A stretch of DNA of 64,000 nucleotides from Flavimaricola marinus (GTDB taxonomy: Bacteria > Pseudomonadota > Alphaproteobacteria > Rhodobacterales > Rhodobacteraceae). Shown here piece by piece: positions 15,036 through 23,541 of the stretch (positions within the stretch are counted from its first letter, which is position 1; every line of letters begins with the position of its first letter). The stretch spans positions 496,001 to 560,000 of the forward strand of contig NZ_FXZK01000001.1 of assembly GCF_900184895.1 (NCBI RefSeq), in the 5' to 3' direction. The position numbers and the translations under genes are program-made. The notes beneath the pieces were generated by a model. The model had not been told where the DNA came from and made no database searches. It saw only the letters and a program-made list of their open reading frames with translations.

Positions 15036-15767
15036 TCAGAGACCTTTCTTGCCGCGCACGGCTTTGATGAGGATGGGCAGAGCGGCCAGCAGACACAGGC
15101 CGAGGATGGGGAACAGTATCTCGGGCGAAAAGATAATGCCCAAATCCGGCGTTTCACCCCGGGCGAACACTTCGCCCAGCCCCGCGCCCACCGAGGTATA
15201 GACCAGGGCGCCCGGCATGATCCCCACAAAGGTCGAGATCGCAAATCGGTTGAGCGGCACGCCCACGAGAGCCGGCACCAGATTCGCCACAAAGAACGGA
15301 ACCGCCGGAACAAGGCGGATCAGGAACAGCATCGACCACTGATTCTCGTCGATCCCGTCCTTGATCTTTTTGACGGTGCCCTGCGAGGCCTCCATCTTGG
15401 CGGCGAGGCGCTCTCCGAGGCCCCAGCGGGCGGCGAGGAAAATGCCGATCGCGCCGAGGGTCGCCCCGGTGACGTTGAACAGCACACCCGGGAACGTGGC
15501 AAAGAGGAAACCGCCGGTCAGGGTGGCGATGGTGGCCCCGGGCAACGAAAACGCCACGATCACGATATAGGCCGCGACGAAGAGCAGCACGGTCAGCAGG
15601 TAATTCGCGTCGCGAAAGGCGATCAACGTCTCGCGCTGATCGCGCAGGGTGTCGAAGGTCAGCACATCGCGCAGGAAATACGCCCCCAGAGCGGCGGCGA
15701 CCACAATCGCGATCAGAGGCAGACGTCTCAGGATCGGGTTGGGGGGAGATTGGGTCATTTCCGTCAT
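15036..15767 (-). CDS. TVP38/TMEM64 (DedA/VTT-like) family membrane protein
   Basis: A 243-residue integral membrane protein with about six helices and the VTT/SNARE-associated signature. It shows FSLPGATIATLTGGFLF, then FLIRLVPAVPFFVANLVPALVGV and TFVGIMPGALVYTSVGAG. Family members are implicated in lipid scrambling and transport and membrane homeostasis. It is the promoter-proximal gene of the unit with the disulfide oxidoreductase and histidine kinase. ATG 15767 is chosen; an ATG three codons in (15758) is also possible because AAGGA is better spaced for it. The open frame further upstream lacks similarity. Confidence 0.88.
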   Translation of the reverse strand: MTEMTQSPPNPILRRLPLIAIVVAAALGAYFLRDVLTFDTLRDQRETLIAFRDANYLLTVLLFVAAYIVIVAFSLPGATIATLTGGFLFATFPGVLFNVTGATLGAIGIFLAARWGLGERLAAKMEASQGTVKKIKDGIDENQWSMLFLIRLVPAVPFFVANLVPALVGVPLNRFAISTFVGIMPGALVYTSVGAGLGEVFARGETPDLGIIFSPEILFPILGLCLLAALPILIKAVRGKKGL

Positions 15768-15950
15768 GTCCTTGGGCCTCGGTGTGCTGTGAGTATCATG
15801 ACGGTTAGATGGACGCCCGCGGGCGGAACAGATAGGGCGATCACGTCGGCTTGATGGCAAAGGCCCTGTTGCAAGGGTCTGATCACGTGACTGTAACAAT
15901 TCAATCGGCCCGGAATGGGCAAATGTTGCAAGATTCCGGGTCACTGTGCG

Positions 15951-15979
15951 TTGACAGGCTGGCGAGGCGTGTCTAAGGA
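15951..15979 (+). promoter_or_regulatory. Sigma-70 type promoter of rpmH-rnpA-yidD
   Basis: TTGACA (15951-15956), a 17-bp spacer and TAAGGA (15974-15979). It lies about 70 bp upstream of the rpmH ATG in the region divergent from the TVP38-type gene. The -35 is a consensus match and the -10 is weaker. Confidence 0.65.
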
Positions 15980-16049
15980 CAGGCTTCGAATTGTATTGGG
16001 CCGCGAATCCGATTGGATGCCGCTTGCCCCAACTGACGGAGAGAGCGCG

Positions 16050-16184
16050 ATGAAACGCACGTTCCAACCCTCGAACCGGGTGCGCAAGGCGCGTCACGGC
16101 TTTCGTTCGCGTATGGCTACAAAAGCCGGACGCAAGATCATCAACGCGCGCCGCGCCCAAGGCCGGAGCAAGCTGAGCGCCTGA
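16050..16184 (+). CDS. rpmH: 50S ribosomal protein L34
   Basis: A 44-residue, strongly basic protein starting [20 protein letters not shown], the near-invariant L34 sequence. It lies at the surface of the large ribosomal subunit. GGAGAGAG precedes the ATG at 16050. It is followed by rnpA and yidD, the conserved bacterial order. Confidence 0.98.
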   Translation: MKRTFQPSNRVRKARHGFRSRMATKAGRKIINARRAQGRSKLSA

Positions 16185-16203
16185 GCGCCAGTTGGTTGAG
16201 CGA

Positions 16204-16677
16204 ATGACACCGCCGGTGGCACCCAAGGCAGGCAGCACAGCGCCCGCCGATCGGGCGCCGCGGGCGGTTTTTTCGTGCGCTGACGCAGGCGGCGGCTCGA
16301 GCGAAAGCGCCGCGGCCGCGCCCAGCGCCGCGCAAAAACCCGTCGTGATGACCAAACGGTCGGATTTCCTGCGCGCCTCGCGCGGGTTGCGTCATGCCGC
16401 GCCCGGATTTCATTTTCAGGCCCGCAAACGGGACGAAAGCGAACCCGCCTCGGGTATGCGGGTGGGCTACACCTGCTCGAAAAAGGTCGGCAACGCCGTG
16501 GCGCGAAACCGGGCGAAGCGACGGCTGCGCGAAGCGGCGCGGCTGGTGCTGCCGACGCACGGGCGGCCCGGCTGGGATTACGTGCTCGTCGGCAAGGCCG
16601 GGGCCACGGCCGAGCGCGACTTCGTCGCCCTGCAGGCAGACCTCGTCGCCGCGCTGAAGCGGGTGCACAGGCTATGA
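16204..16677 (+). CDS. rnpA: Ribonuclease P protein component
   Basis: The C-terminal ~110 residues hold the RnpA fold: [17 protein letters not shown], then [20 protein letters not shown], which contains the RNR motif binding the P RNA. It helps the catalytic RNA process tRNA 5' ends. The start is uncertain. ATG 16204 gives 157 residues with an Ala/Pro-rich N-terminal extension, as often seen in Rhodobacterales; ATG 16348 would give a conventional short RnpA but has no ribosome-binding site. The end overlaps yidD (ATGA). Confidence 0.93.
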   Translation: MTPPVAPKAGSTAPADRAPRAVFSCADAGGGSSESAAAAPSAAQKPVVMTKRSDFLRASRGLRHAAPGFHFQARKRDESEPASGMRVGYTCSKKVGNAVARNRAKRRLREAARLVLPTHGRPGWDYVLVGKAGATAERDFVALQADLVAALKRVHRL

Positions 16678-16895
16678 GCCCCCTCGCCTTCCTCTTTGCC
16701 CTGCCCGTCCGCGCCTACCGGGCGGTGTTCTCGCCGTGGGTCGGGTTCAACTGCCGCTACGATCCGACGTGTTCGGCCTACGCCTTGGAGGCGTTGCAGA
16801 AACACGGCGGCATCAAGGGCGGCTGGCTGGCGGCCAAACGGATCGGGCGCTGCCACCCTTGGGGCGGGCACGGCGTGGACGACGTGCCCGATTGA
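16674..16895 (+). CDS. yidD: Membrane protein insertion efficiency factor YidD
   Basis: A 73-residue protein with the YidD core: [20 protein letters not shown], then [15 protein letters not shown] and [12 protein letters not shown]. The three conserved Cys are present. YidD is an amphipathic membrane-associated protein that aids insertion of nascent membrane proteins with YidC, whose gene lies at 20307. It is translationally coupled to rnpA by a 4-bp overlap and ends 4 bp from the converging DUF3833 gene. Confidence 0.96.
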   Translation: MSPLAFLFALPVRAYRAVFSPWVGFNCRYDPTCSAYALEALQKHGGIKGGWLAAKRIGRCHPWGGHGVDDVPD

Positions 16896-16899
16896 GCCG

Positions 16900-17436
16900 C
16901 TAGAGCTTTTCGAACGAAATGCTCACGTCCCCGATGTCAAAGCCATAGCGCTGCACATAGGCGCGGTTGAACAGGCGGTCCTCGCTCAGTTGCCACATCC
17001 AATCGTCGAAATTGACGCGCATGGTCTCGACCGAGCCGTCGGCGCTCGGGATCGGCAGATCGATTTCGTAGCGCCAGTTGAACCGGTCGCCGCTTTCCTC
17101 GCCCGTCGCGACACCGATGACGCCGGGGGCGGTGCCCTGCCAGCTCTCCGGCCCGGTCTTGACCAGCGACCAGACGCGCTGCTCCGTCGAGCCGTCCTCA
17201 TAGACGAAATCCTCGGTGAGGGTCAGCGTCTCGCCATCCCAATCGCCGTGGATGTCGACGACGAAAGACCGGCGAACGGTGCCGAGCACATCCTGAAACT
17301 GGCCGTAAGCGACCAGATCGCCCTCGAAGAACTCCTCGAGGTTGAGAACCTGATCGCTCAACGACGGATCGTCGAACGACGGCTTGCCGGTGCAGGCGGC
17401 AAGCAGGGCAAAAGCGGCGAAGGCAAAGTGTCGCAT
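16900..17436 (-). CDS. DUF3833 family lipoprotein
   Basis: A 178-residue protein with a lipoprotein signal (MRHFAFAAFALLAAC, lipobox LAAC at residues 12-15), so it is probably anchored to a membrane. The rest is a beta-rich domain with LEEFFEGDLVAYGQFQDVLG and the terminal NRAYVQRYGFDIGDVSISFE, matching the DUF3833 family of unknown function. AAGGAG precedes the ATG. It converges on yidD and is divergent from ttcA. No catalytic residues are recognisable. Confidence 0.85.
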   Translation of the reverse strand: MRHFAFAAFALLAACTGKPSFDDPSLSDQVLNLEEFFEGDLVAYGQFQDVLGTVRRSFVVDIHGDWDGETLTLTEDFVYEDGSTEQRVWSLVKTGPESWQGTAPGVIGVATGEESGDRFNWRYEIDLPIPSADGSVETMRVNFDDWMWQLSEDRLFNRAYVQRYGFDIGDVSISFEKL

Positions 17437-17649
17437 GAGAACTCCTTTATCAGGATACGTTGCGAGACCGGCGCTGGATGATTAACGATCGGCGCAGACA
17501 ACGACACCGACGCCATACCGACGTCGCACCGACGGCATACCGCGGCCGGTTTCGGCGGGCGGCGCAGTAAGGTTCCGGTCATGTCCGTTGCGTGGCGGGC
17601 GTTGCAGAACCGCTTGTTCGCGCGACCCAAACCCACTAGAGCAAGGGCC

Positions 17650-18510
17650 ATGCTGGACGAACCCGACGACATCCACCCGCTGTTCTCCGGTGCCCCCAAA
17701 AGCACCGAATTCCGCAAGCTGCGGAAACGGATCATCCGCGACACCCGCGAAGCGATCGACCAATACGGGATGATCGAACCGGGCGCGAAATGGCTGGTGT
17801 GCCTGTCCGGTGGCAAGGACAGCTATACGCTTCTGGCGGCCCTCTACGAGCTGCAATGGCGGGGTCTTCTGCCCGTCGAGATCCTGGCCTGCAATCTCGA
17901 TCAGGGCCAACCGGGGTTTCCGGCGACGGTGTTGCCTGAGTTTTTGGCCAAGATGAATGTGCCGCACCGGATCGAGTATGCCGATACCTATTCGATCGTG
18001 ATGGACAAAGTGCCCGCTGGGCGCACGTTCTGCGCGCTGTGTTCGCGGCTAAGGCGCGGAAATCTCTACCGGATTGCCCGGGAAGAGGGCTGCTCGGCCG
18101 TCGTGCTCGGCCATCACCGCGATGACATTCTCGAGACGTTCTTCATGAACCTGTTTCACGGCGGTCGGCTGGCCACGATGCCGCCCAAGCTGGTCAACGA
18201 GGAAGGCGATCTCTTCGTCTACCGCCCGCTCGCCCATGTGGCCGAGGCCGACTGCGAGCGTTTCGCCAAGGCGATGAACTACCCGATCATTCCCTGTGAT
18301 CTCTGCGGCAGTCAGGACGGATTGCAGCGCCAGCAGGTCAAGCAGATCCTCGACGGTTGGGAGGCCAACAGCCCAGGCCGCCGGCAGGTGATGTTCCGGT
18401 CCCTGATGAACGCCCGGCCCTCGCACCTGCTGGATCCGAAGCTGTTCGATTTTGCCGGCCTGATGCGCCGGACAGAGCCCGGAACGGTCGATTCAGAGAA
18501 AATCATCTGA
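17650..18510 (+). CDS. ttcA: tRNA 2-thiocytidine(32) synthetase TtcA
   Basis: A 286-residue PP-loop enzyme that thiolates C32 in certain tRNAs, using an iron-sulfur cluster. The ATP pyrophosphatase loop is [12 protein letters not shown]. Two C-x-x-C pairs, [11 protein letters not shown] and CDLCGSQDG, are the cluster ligands, and [16 protein letters not shown] is also typical. I prefer ATG 17650, which starts the conserved [16 protein letters not shown] region. The frame also opens at 17581, where AAGG precedes an ATG, so a 309-residue form is possible. Confidence 0.94.
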   Translation: MLDEPDDIHPLFSGAPKSTEFRKLRKRIIRDTREAIDQYGMIEPGAKWLVCLSGGKDSYTLLAALYELQWRGLLPVEILACNLDQGQPGFPATVLPEFLAKMNVPHRIEYADTYSIVMDKVPAGRTFCALCSRLRRGNLYRIAREEGCSAVVLGHHRDDILETFFMNLFHGGRLATMPPKLVNEEGDLFVYRPLAHVAEADCERFAKAMNYPIIPCDLCGSQDGLQRQQVKQILDGWEANSPGRRQVMFRSLMNARPSHLLDPKLFDFAGLMRRTEPGTVDSEKII

Positions 18511-18591
18511 TATTGCGGCGGTATTAACCTCGCGATCATAGAATACATCGTAGATTTCCCGCTGTTCTAAGTCGATTGCGCGGGGTCTGAC

Positions 18592-18609
18592 GGTCCCTGT
18601 CTAGGGACC
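18592..18609 (+). promoter_or_regulatory. Perfect hairpin in the leader of the EAL-domain gene
   Basis: GGTCCCT-GTCT-AGGGACC forms a perfect 7-bp stem with a 4-nt loop. It ends 7 nt before the ATG and directly abuts the TTCAGGA ribosome-binding sequence. No T-run follows, so it is a better candidate for a translational-control element than for a terminator of ttcA. Confidence 0.55.
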
Positions 18610-18616
18610 TTCAGGA

Positions 18617-20158
18617 ATGATTCTGCACGCCACACATCAAGTTTCCACCCGCGCCTCGCGCACTGCACGGTCCATTCAGCGGCCGCATATGCTCTTGTTT
18701 TTTCCCATCCTTTTGGCTGTAGCCTATCTGGTCGGCGGGCAAACGGCGATGGCTTTCGTGGGGCTTGCGTTTCCCGTCACGCTCGCCTTCGCCCTGCCGC
18801 CCGACGGAACCTACGGCGACAAGAATCGCGATGCTCTGACCGGGTTGACCCAGCGGGAGGGCGTCGTGGACGCCGCAAACCTCGCCCTCGCCATGTCCCG
18901 CCGCCTCGGTTGGTCGACAGGAATCATCATGGTCGAGATCGACAAGTTCCGGCTCGTCGAGGAACGCTACGACCACGCCATGGTCAACCGGATCGTGAAG
19001 GTGACCGCCGAGCGGATCTGTGACTCGCTGCGCGACGCAGATATCCCGGCCCGGATCGACAATTCCACCTTCGCCATCGCGCTCAGTCCGGTGCGCCGCC
19101 TCGATCTAGAGGTCGTCATCCAGATGGCCGGCCGCATTCAGCGCAGCGTGGCGGAGCCGATTTCCGTGGAGGGAACAAACGCTTACGTCACCGTCTCCGT
19201 AGGCTTCAGCCTCGCCGCCCGCCTGAACGATCCCAGCGGCGAGAGCCTGATGCAGGCAGCGACGGCCGCATTGATCGAAGCGCAGCGCAACGGACCATCT
19301 GCCATTCGAAGCTACTCGCTCGCCATGCGCGACCGGATCAAGAGCCGCAACAGCCTGTCCGAGCAGGTCGCCGATGCGTTGGAAAACGGCGAGATCAAGG
19401 CCTTCTACCAACCCCAAATCTCGATTGGGACCGGGGCGATCACCGGCTTCGAGACATTGGCGCGATGGCATCATCCCGAGCGCGGACTGATCCCCCCGGC
19501 CGAGTTCCTGCCCGCGCTCGAACACGCAGGCCTGATGGATCGACTGGGCGAGTTGATGGTGACGGAAGCACTTTCCGCCTTGAAATATTGGGATGATATC
19601 GGCATCGACGTGCCGCGCGTCAGCGTCAATTTCTCCTCCGACGAGCTTTGCAATCCACGTCTCGTGGAACGGATCGGCTGGGAGTTGGACAAATTCGACC
19701 TCACCCCGGATCGCCTTGTTGTCGAAGTGCTCGAAACGGTGGTCGCAAGTCGGTCTGACGACGTGGTGATCCGCAATCTGGCGAGTCTGGCCCGGCTGGG
19801 GTGCTGCCTCGATCTCGATGATTTCGGCACTGGCCATGCCTCGATCACCTCGATCCGCCGGTTCTCGATCGAAAGGATCAAGATCGACCGGTCCTTCGTC
19901 ACCCGGATCGACGAAGACCCGGAACAGCAGAAGATGGTCTCCGCGATTCTCACCATGGCCGATAGACTGGGGCTCGACACCTTGGCTGAAGGGGTTGAAA
20001 CCCCCGAGGAGCAAGAAATGCTGATGAAACTGGGCTGTGGCCACATACAGGGCTTTGCTCTTGCCCGGCCAATGCCGCTCGCTGAAACGCAAGACTGGAT
20101 CGAGACTTACCTCAGCCGTCACAGCCCGCCCCCCGCGCGCCATCTCAAAGTGATCTAA
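18617..20158 (+). CDS. Membrane protein with degenerate GGDEF and EAL domains (c-di-GMP phosphodiesterase)
   Basis: A 513-residue protein. Two transmembrane helices (about 25-62) are followed by a GGDEF-like domain (about 80-235) and a C-terminal EAL domain (about 250-505). The cyclase signature is lost: ARIDNSTFAI stands where GGDEF should be, so no synthase activity is expected. The EAL domain keeps its metal and substrate residues in FETLARWHH, SVNFSSDEL, VEVLET, DLDDFGTGHAS, IKIDRSF, EGVET and IQGF, so hydrolysis of cyclic di-GMP is likely. ATG 18617 is preceded by CAGGA just after a 7-bp hairpin. Confidence 0.92.
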   Translation: MILHATHQVSTRASRTARSIQRPHMLLFFPILLAVAYLVGGQTAMAFVGLAFPVTLAFALPPDGTYGDKNRDALTGLTQREGVVDAANLALAMSRRLGWSTGIIMVEIDKFRLVEERYDHAMVNRIVKVTAERICDSLRDADIPARIDNSTFAIALSPVRRLDLEVVIQMAGRIQRSVAEPISVEGTNAYVTVSVGFSLAARLNDPSGESLMQAATAALIEAQRNGPSAIRSYSLAMRDRIKSRNSLSEQVADALENGEIKAFYQPQISIGTGAITGFETLARWHHPERGLIPPAEFLPALEHAGLMDRLGELMVTEALSALKYWDDIGIDVPRVSVNFSSDELCNPRLVERIGWELDKFDLTPDRLVVEVLETVVASRSDDVVIRNLASLARLGCCLDLDDFGTGHASITSIRRFSIERIKIDRSFVTRIDEDPEQQKMVSAILTMADRLGLDTLAEGVETPEEQEMLMKLGCGHIQGFALARPMPLAETQDWIETYLSRHSPPPARHLKVI

Positions 20159-20306
20159 TCCAAGCCGGCCGACAGCCCGCACCACGCGATCAGACCCTGC
20201 CAAACCTACACAAAAGCACCGAAACCGCTTGACCTTTGACCCCTCCCCCTGTTGAACCGGCCTGGTATTTCTCGCGACGGACAGACCAGCGGAGTAGGCG
20301 GTTTTC

Positions 20307-22121
20307 ATGGACGATCAGAACAAGAACCTAATCCTCGCCACGGCGCTCAGCTTTGTGGTGATCTTGACGTGGTTCATCCTGTTTCCCCCAGAGGAACAAG
20401 CGCCGGCAGTCACCGATTCCGACGGACAAGTGGTCACGGCGCCGGTCTCTGACGGGCTGGCCCCGCAGGTTGGGTCCGAGGCGGCCCCGGCGCCGGTTGC
20501 CGAACTTGGCGCACCGGCAGCAGAGGCGGCCCGGATCGCCATCGACACGGCCCGGCTGACCGGATCGATCACCTTGGCAGGTGGCCGGATCGACGACCTA
20601 TCGCTGGCCGACTACCGCGAAACGCTCGACCCGACCTCGGAGCTTGTGCGTCTCCTGTCACCGGGCGCGGATGCCCTGCCCTATTTCGCCGTGCATGGCT
20701 GGCTGGCCGTCGACGGTGTCAATCAGGACCAGGTGCCCGACCCCGACACGCTGTGGGAGCTGGAAAGCGGCTCGACCCTGACGGCGGATACGCCCGTCAC
20801 CCTCGTGTGGGACAACGGCGCGGGACTGACCTTCCGCAAGACGATCTCGGTCGACGACAACTATCTGTTCGAAGTCGAGCAGTCGGTCGAGAACGCAACG
20901 GGGTCGCAGGTGTCTCTGCGCCCCTACGGCCAGATCCGGCGCGATGGCCTGCCGGACTCGCGGCCGTTCTTCATCCTTCACGAAGGTCTCGTTCGGATGT
21001 CGGACGGCACCCTCGAAGAGATCGACTACGACGATCTGCCCGACCTCAGCACCGACGAGCAGCGCAGCGAAGTCGAAGCGAATGGCTGGATCGGCTTCAC
21101 CGACAAATACTGGATGACCAACCTGATCCCGACGCCCGGGACGGGTTTCCGCTCCGTCGCCCGCTCGGTCAACGGCGTGTATCTCGCCGAAACCGTCTAT
21201 CCGGCCGTCTCCGTGGCCCCCGGCGGCACCGCAAGCACCCAGACGGGTCTCTTCGCGGGTGCCAAGGAATGGGAAACGATCCGCAGCTATGAGCAAGAGG
21301 ACGGCGTCGAAGGCTTCATCGATTCGATCGACTGGGGTTGGTTCTTCTTCCTGACCAAGCCGATCTTCGCTGTCCTGCACTTCCTGAACGGGATCATCGG
21401 CAACATGGGCTGGTCGATCATGCTCCTGACCCTGTGCATCAAGACGCTGCTCTTGCCGCTGGCGTGGAAATCCTGGGTCTCGATGGCCAAGATGAAAGAG
21501 CTTCAGCCAGAGATGGAAAAGCTCAAGGAAGCCGCAGGCGACGACCGTCAGAAGATGCAACAGGGCATGATGAAGCTCTACAAGGACAACAAGGTGAACC
21601 CCGCTTCGGGTTGTTTGCCGATCCTGATGCAAATTCCGATCTTCTTCTCGCTCTACAAGGTGATCTTCGTCACCATTGAATTGCGGCACGCCCCTTGGAT
21701 CGGCTGGATTCGCGACCTGAGCGCCCCGGACCCATCCTCGATCCTCAACTTCTTTGGTCTTGCCCCTTGGGGAACGCCGGAAATCGGGTCGATCTTCTAC
21801 ATCTTCAGCCTCGGTGTGCTGCCGATCCTTCTGGGCATTTCGATGTGGATGCAGCAAAAGCTGAATCCATCGCCGACCGACCCGACGCAAAAGATGATCT
21901 TTGCGTGGATGCCGTGGATCTTCATGTTCATGCTGGGCTCTTTTGCCAGCGGCCTGGTGCTCTACTGGATCGCGAACAACACGATCACATTCGTCCAACA
22001 GTACAGCATCATGCGTCTGAACGGTCACAAGCCTGACGTGTTTGGCAACATCATCGGCAGTTTCCGCAAGTCAGAGCCCGCGGCGGCCAACAAGTCGAGC
22101 CCGCCAAAAGGCAAGAAGTGA
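20307..22121 (+). CDS. yidC: Membrane protein insertase YidC
   Basis: A 604-residue Gram-negative type YidC. It has an N-terminal transmembrane anchor (about 8-26), an acidic/Ala-rich linker, a periplasmic beta domain to about residue 340, then five conserved helices. These carry GNMGWSIMLLTLCIKTLLLP, the hydrophilic-groove Arg loop, the cytoplasmic coiled hairpin KMKELQPEMEKLKEAAGDD and NPASGCLPILMQIPIFFSLY. It inserts membrane proteins alone or with SecYEG. The stop overlaps the MOSC gene start (TGATG), beginning a run of coupled genes. Confidence 0.97.
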   Translation: MDDQNKNLILATALSFVVILTWFILFPPEEQAPAVTDSDGQVVTAPVSDGLAPQVGSEAAPAPVAELGAPAAEAARIAIDTARLTGSITLAGGRIDDLSLADYRETLDPTSELVRLLSPGADALPYFAVHGWLAVDGVNQDQVPDPDTLWELESGSTLTADTPVTLVWDNGAGLTFRKTISVDDNYLFEVEQSVENATGSQVSLRPYGQIRRDGLPDSRPFFILHEGLVRMSDGTLEEIDYDDLPDLSTDEQRSEVEANGWIGFTDKYWMTNLIPTPGTGFRSVARSVNGVYLAETVYPAVSVAPGGTASTQTGLFAGAKEWETIRSYEQEDGVEGFIDSIDWGWFFFLTKPIFAVLHFLNGIIGNMGWSIMLLTLCIKTLLLPLAWKSWVSMAKMKELQPEMEKLKEAAGDDRQKMQQGMMKLYKDNKVNPASGCLPILMQIPIFFSLYKVIFVTIELRHAPWIGWIRDLSAPDPSSILNFFGLAPWGTPEIGSIFYIFSLGVLPILLGISMWMQQKLNPSPTDPTQKMIFAWMPWIFMFMLGSFASGLVLYWIANNTITFVQQYSIMRLNGHKPDVFGNIIGSFRKSEPAAANKSSPPKGKK

Positions 22122-22864
22122 TGGCCGAAGTCGCCTCGATTTGGCGCCATCCGATCAAGAGCCACGGGCGCGAGCAGATCGCGTCCGTGGCTCTGACCAA
22201 AGGGCAGACGCTCCCCGGCGACCGCATCTGGGCTGTGCCGCTCGACACCTCTGCCGCCGACGGACAGGAATGGGTGCCCTGCGCCCACTTCTCTCGTGGA
22301 GCCAAGACCCCTGCCCTACAGGCCATCCAGATCACGACGCTGTCCGACGGCAACCTGACGGTGACGCATCCCGATCTCCCCAGCCTGACGTTTGATCCGT
22401 CAAGGGAAGGCGAGGTTTTCGTCGACTGGACCCGTGCGCTTGTCGATCCCGACAGGGCCGCGCAGCCGGACCGTCTGGTCCTTGCCACCGAGCGCGGAAT
22501 GACGGATTCACCATATCCTTCGATCAGCCTGATGAACCTGGCCTCGCATCGTGCCGTTGAAGGCGCTGCCGGACAGGCGCTCTCGCCGTTGCGCTGGCGC
22601 GGCAATATTCTGCTCGATGGTCCAGAGGCATGGGCGGAATTCGATTGGATCGGTCACGAATTCACGCTTGGCACCGCCCGGATCGTGATCCGCGACCGGA
22701 TCAGACGTTGCAATGCCACCCGGGGCAATCCCGAAACCGGTGCCGTCGATGTCGACACCTTGGCAATTCTCAAAGACAACTGGGCGCATATTGATTTCGG
22801 GGTCTACGCCGAAGTCATCGCTTCGGGCGAAGTGCGCACCGGTGACCGGCTGGAGCACGCATGA
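22121..22864 (+). CDS. MOSC domain-containing protein
   Basis: A 247-residue protein with an N-terminal MOSC beta-barrel-like part (VASIWRHPIKSHGREQI) and the MOSC core. The core includes the single conserved Cys in IRDRIRRCNATRGNPETG, the typical sulfur- or molybdenum-ligating position. Relatives include YcbX/YiiM-type and mARC proteins that act in molybdenum-cofactor-dependent reduction of N-hydroxylated compounds; the substrate here is unknown. The ATG overlaps the yidC stop and the end overlaps yihA (ATGA). Confidence 0.88.
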   Translation: MAEVASIWRHPIKSHGREQIASVALTKGQTLPGDRIWAVPLDTSAADGQEWVPCAHFSRGAKTPALQAIQITTLSDGNLTVTHPDLPSLTFDPSREGEVFVDWTRALVDPDRAAQPDRLVLATERGMTDSPYPSISLMNLASHRAVEGAAGQALSPLRWRGNILLDGPEAWAEFDWIGHEFTLGTARIVIRDRIRRCNATRGNPETGAVDVDTLAILKDNWAHIDFGVYAEVIASGEVRTGDRLEHA

Positions 22865-23514
22865 TGGCCCTACCCTTCCCAATCGTTGAAGACCCCGACG
22901 CCGCAACCACCGAAAAGGGCCGCCTTCTCTTTGCAGGCGAAGTGGAATTCCTCAAAGGCGTCGTTGCGATGGACGGTCTGCCGCCATCGGACCGCATCGA
23001 AGTCTGCTTTGCCGGGCGCTCCAATGTCGGCAAATCGAGCCTGATCAATGCCGTCACCGGGCGCAAGGCTATCGCGCGCGCGTCGAACACTCCCGGCCGC
23101 ACGCAAGAGATCAACTTCTTTACCGTGCAGGACGCGCTCTATCTGGTCGACCTGCCCGGCTATGGCTTTGCCAACGCGCCCCTGCCGGTGGTCGAGAAAT
23201 GGCAGCGGCTGCTCAAATCCTACCTGTCCGGTCGCCCGACACTGCGCCGCGTCTTCGTGCTGATCGACGCGCGGCATGGCGCAAAGGCCGTCGACGAAGA
23301 GATCATGTCGCTTCTGGACCGTTCCGCCGTGACGTTCCAATGCGTCATGACCAAGACCGACAAGGTCAAGGCCTCCGATCTCGAGAAGTCCCTTGCGACG
23401 ACGCGTGCGGCCTTGACCCGCCACCCGGCGGCCTTCCCGGAAATCGTGCTGACCTCTTCGGAAAAGGGCGACGGAATATCGACTTTAAGGGCAATCATTG
23501 CCAGCATAGACTGA
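22861..23514 (+). CDS. yihA: YihA/YsxC-family ribosome biogenesis GTPase
   Basis: A 217-residue TRAFAC GTPase (EngB) needed for large-subunit maturation in studied bacteria. G1 is GRSNVGKSS, the G2 region is TPGRTQEINFF, G3 is DLPGYG, G4 is TKTDK and G5 is TSSEKGDG. The gene overlaps the MOSC gene by 4 bp and leads to argB across 27 bp. Two adjacent Met codons start it; the first lies in the ATGATG overlap. Confidence 0.96.
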   Translation: MMALPFPIVEDPDAATTEKGRLLFAGEVEFLKGVVAMDGLPPSDRIEVCFAGRSNVGKSSLINAVTGRKAIARASNTPGRTQEINFFTVQDALYLVDLPGYGFANAPLPVVEKWQRLLKSYLSGRPTLRRVFVLIDARHGAKAVDEEIMSLLDRSAVTFQCVMTKTDKVKASDLEKSLATTRAALTRHPAAFPEIVLTSSEKGDGISTLRAIIASID

Positions 23515-23541
23515 CCCCGAAAAGCAAAGGTGTGGCAAGCC

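Noticed and set aside
20229-20271. Two TTGACC elements upstream of yidC
   Set aside because: Neither has a -10-like hexamer at 16-18 bp, so a promoter could not be supported.
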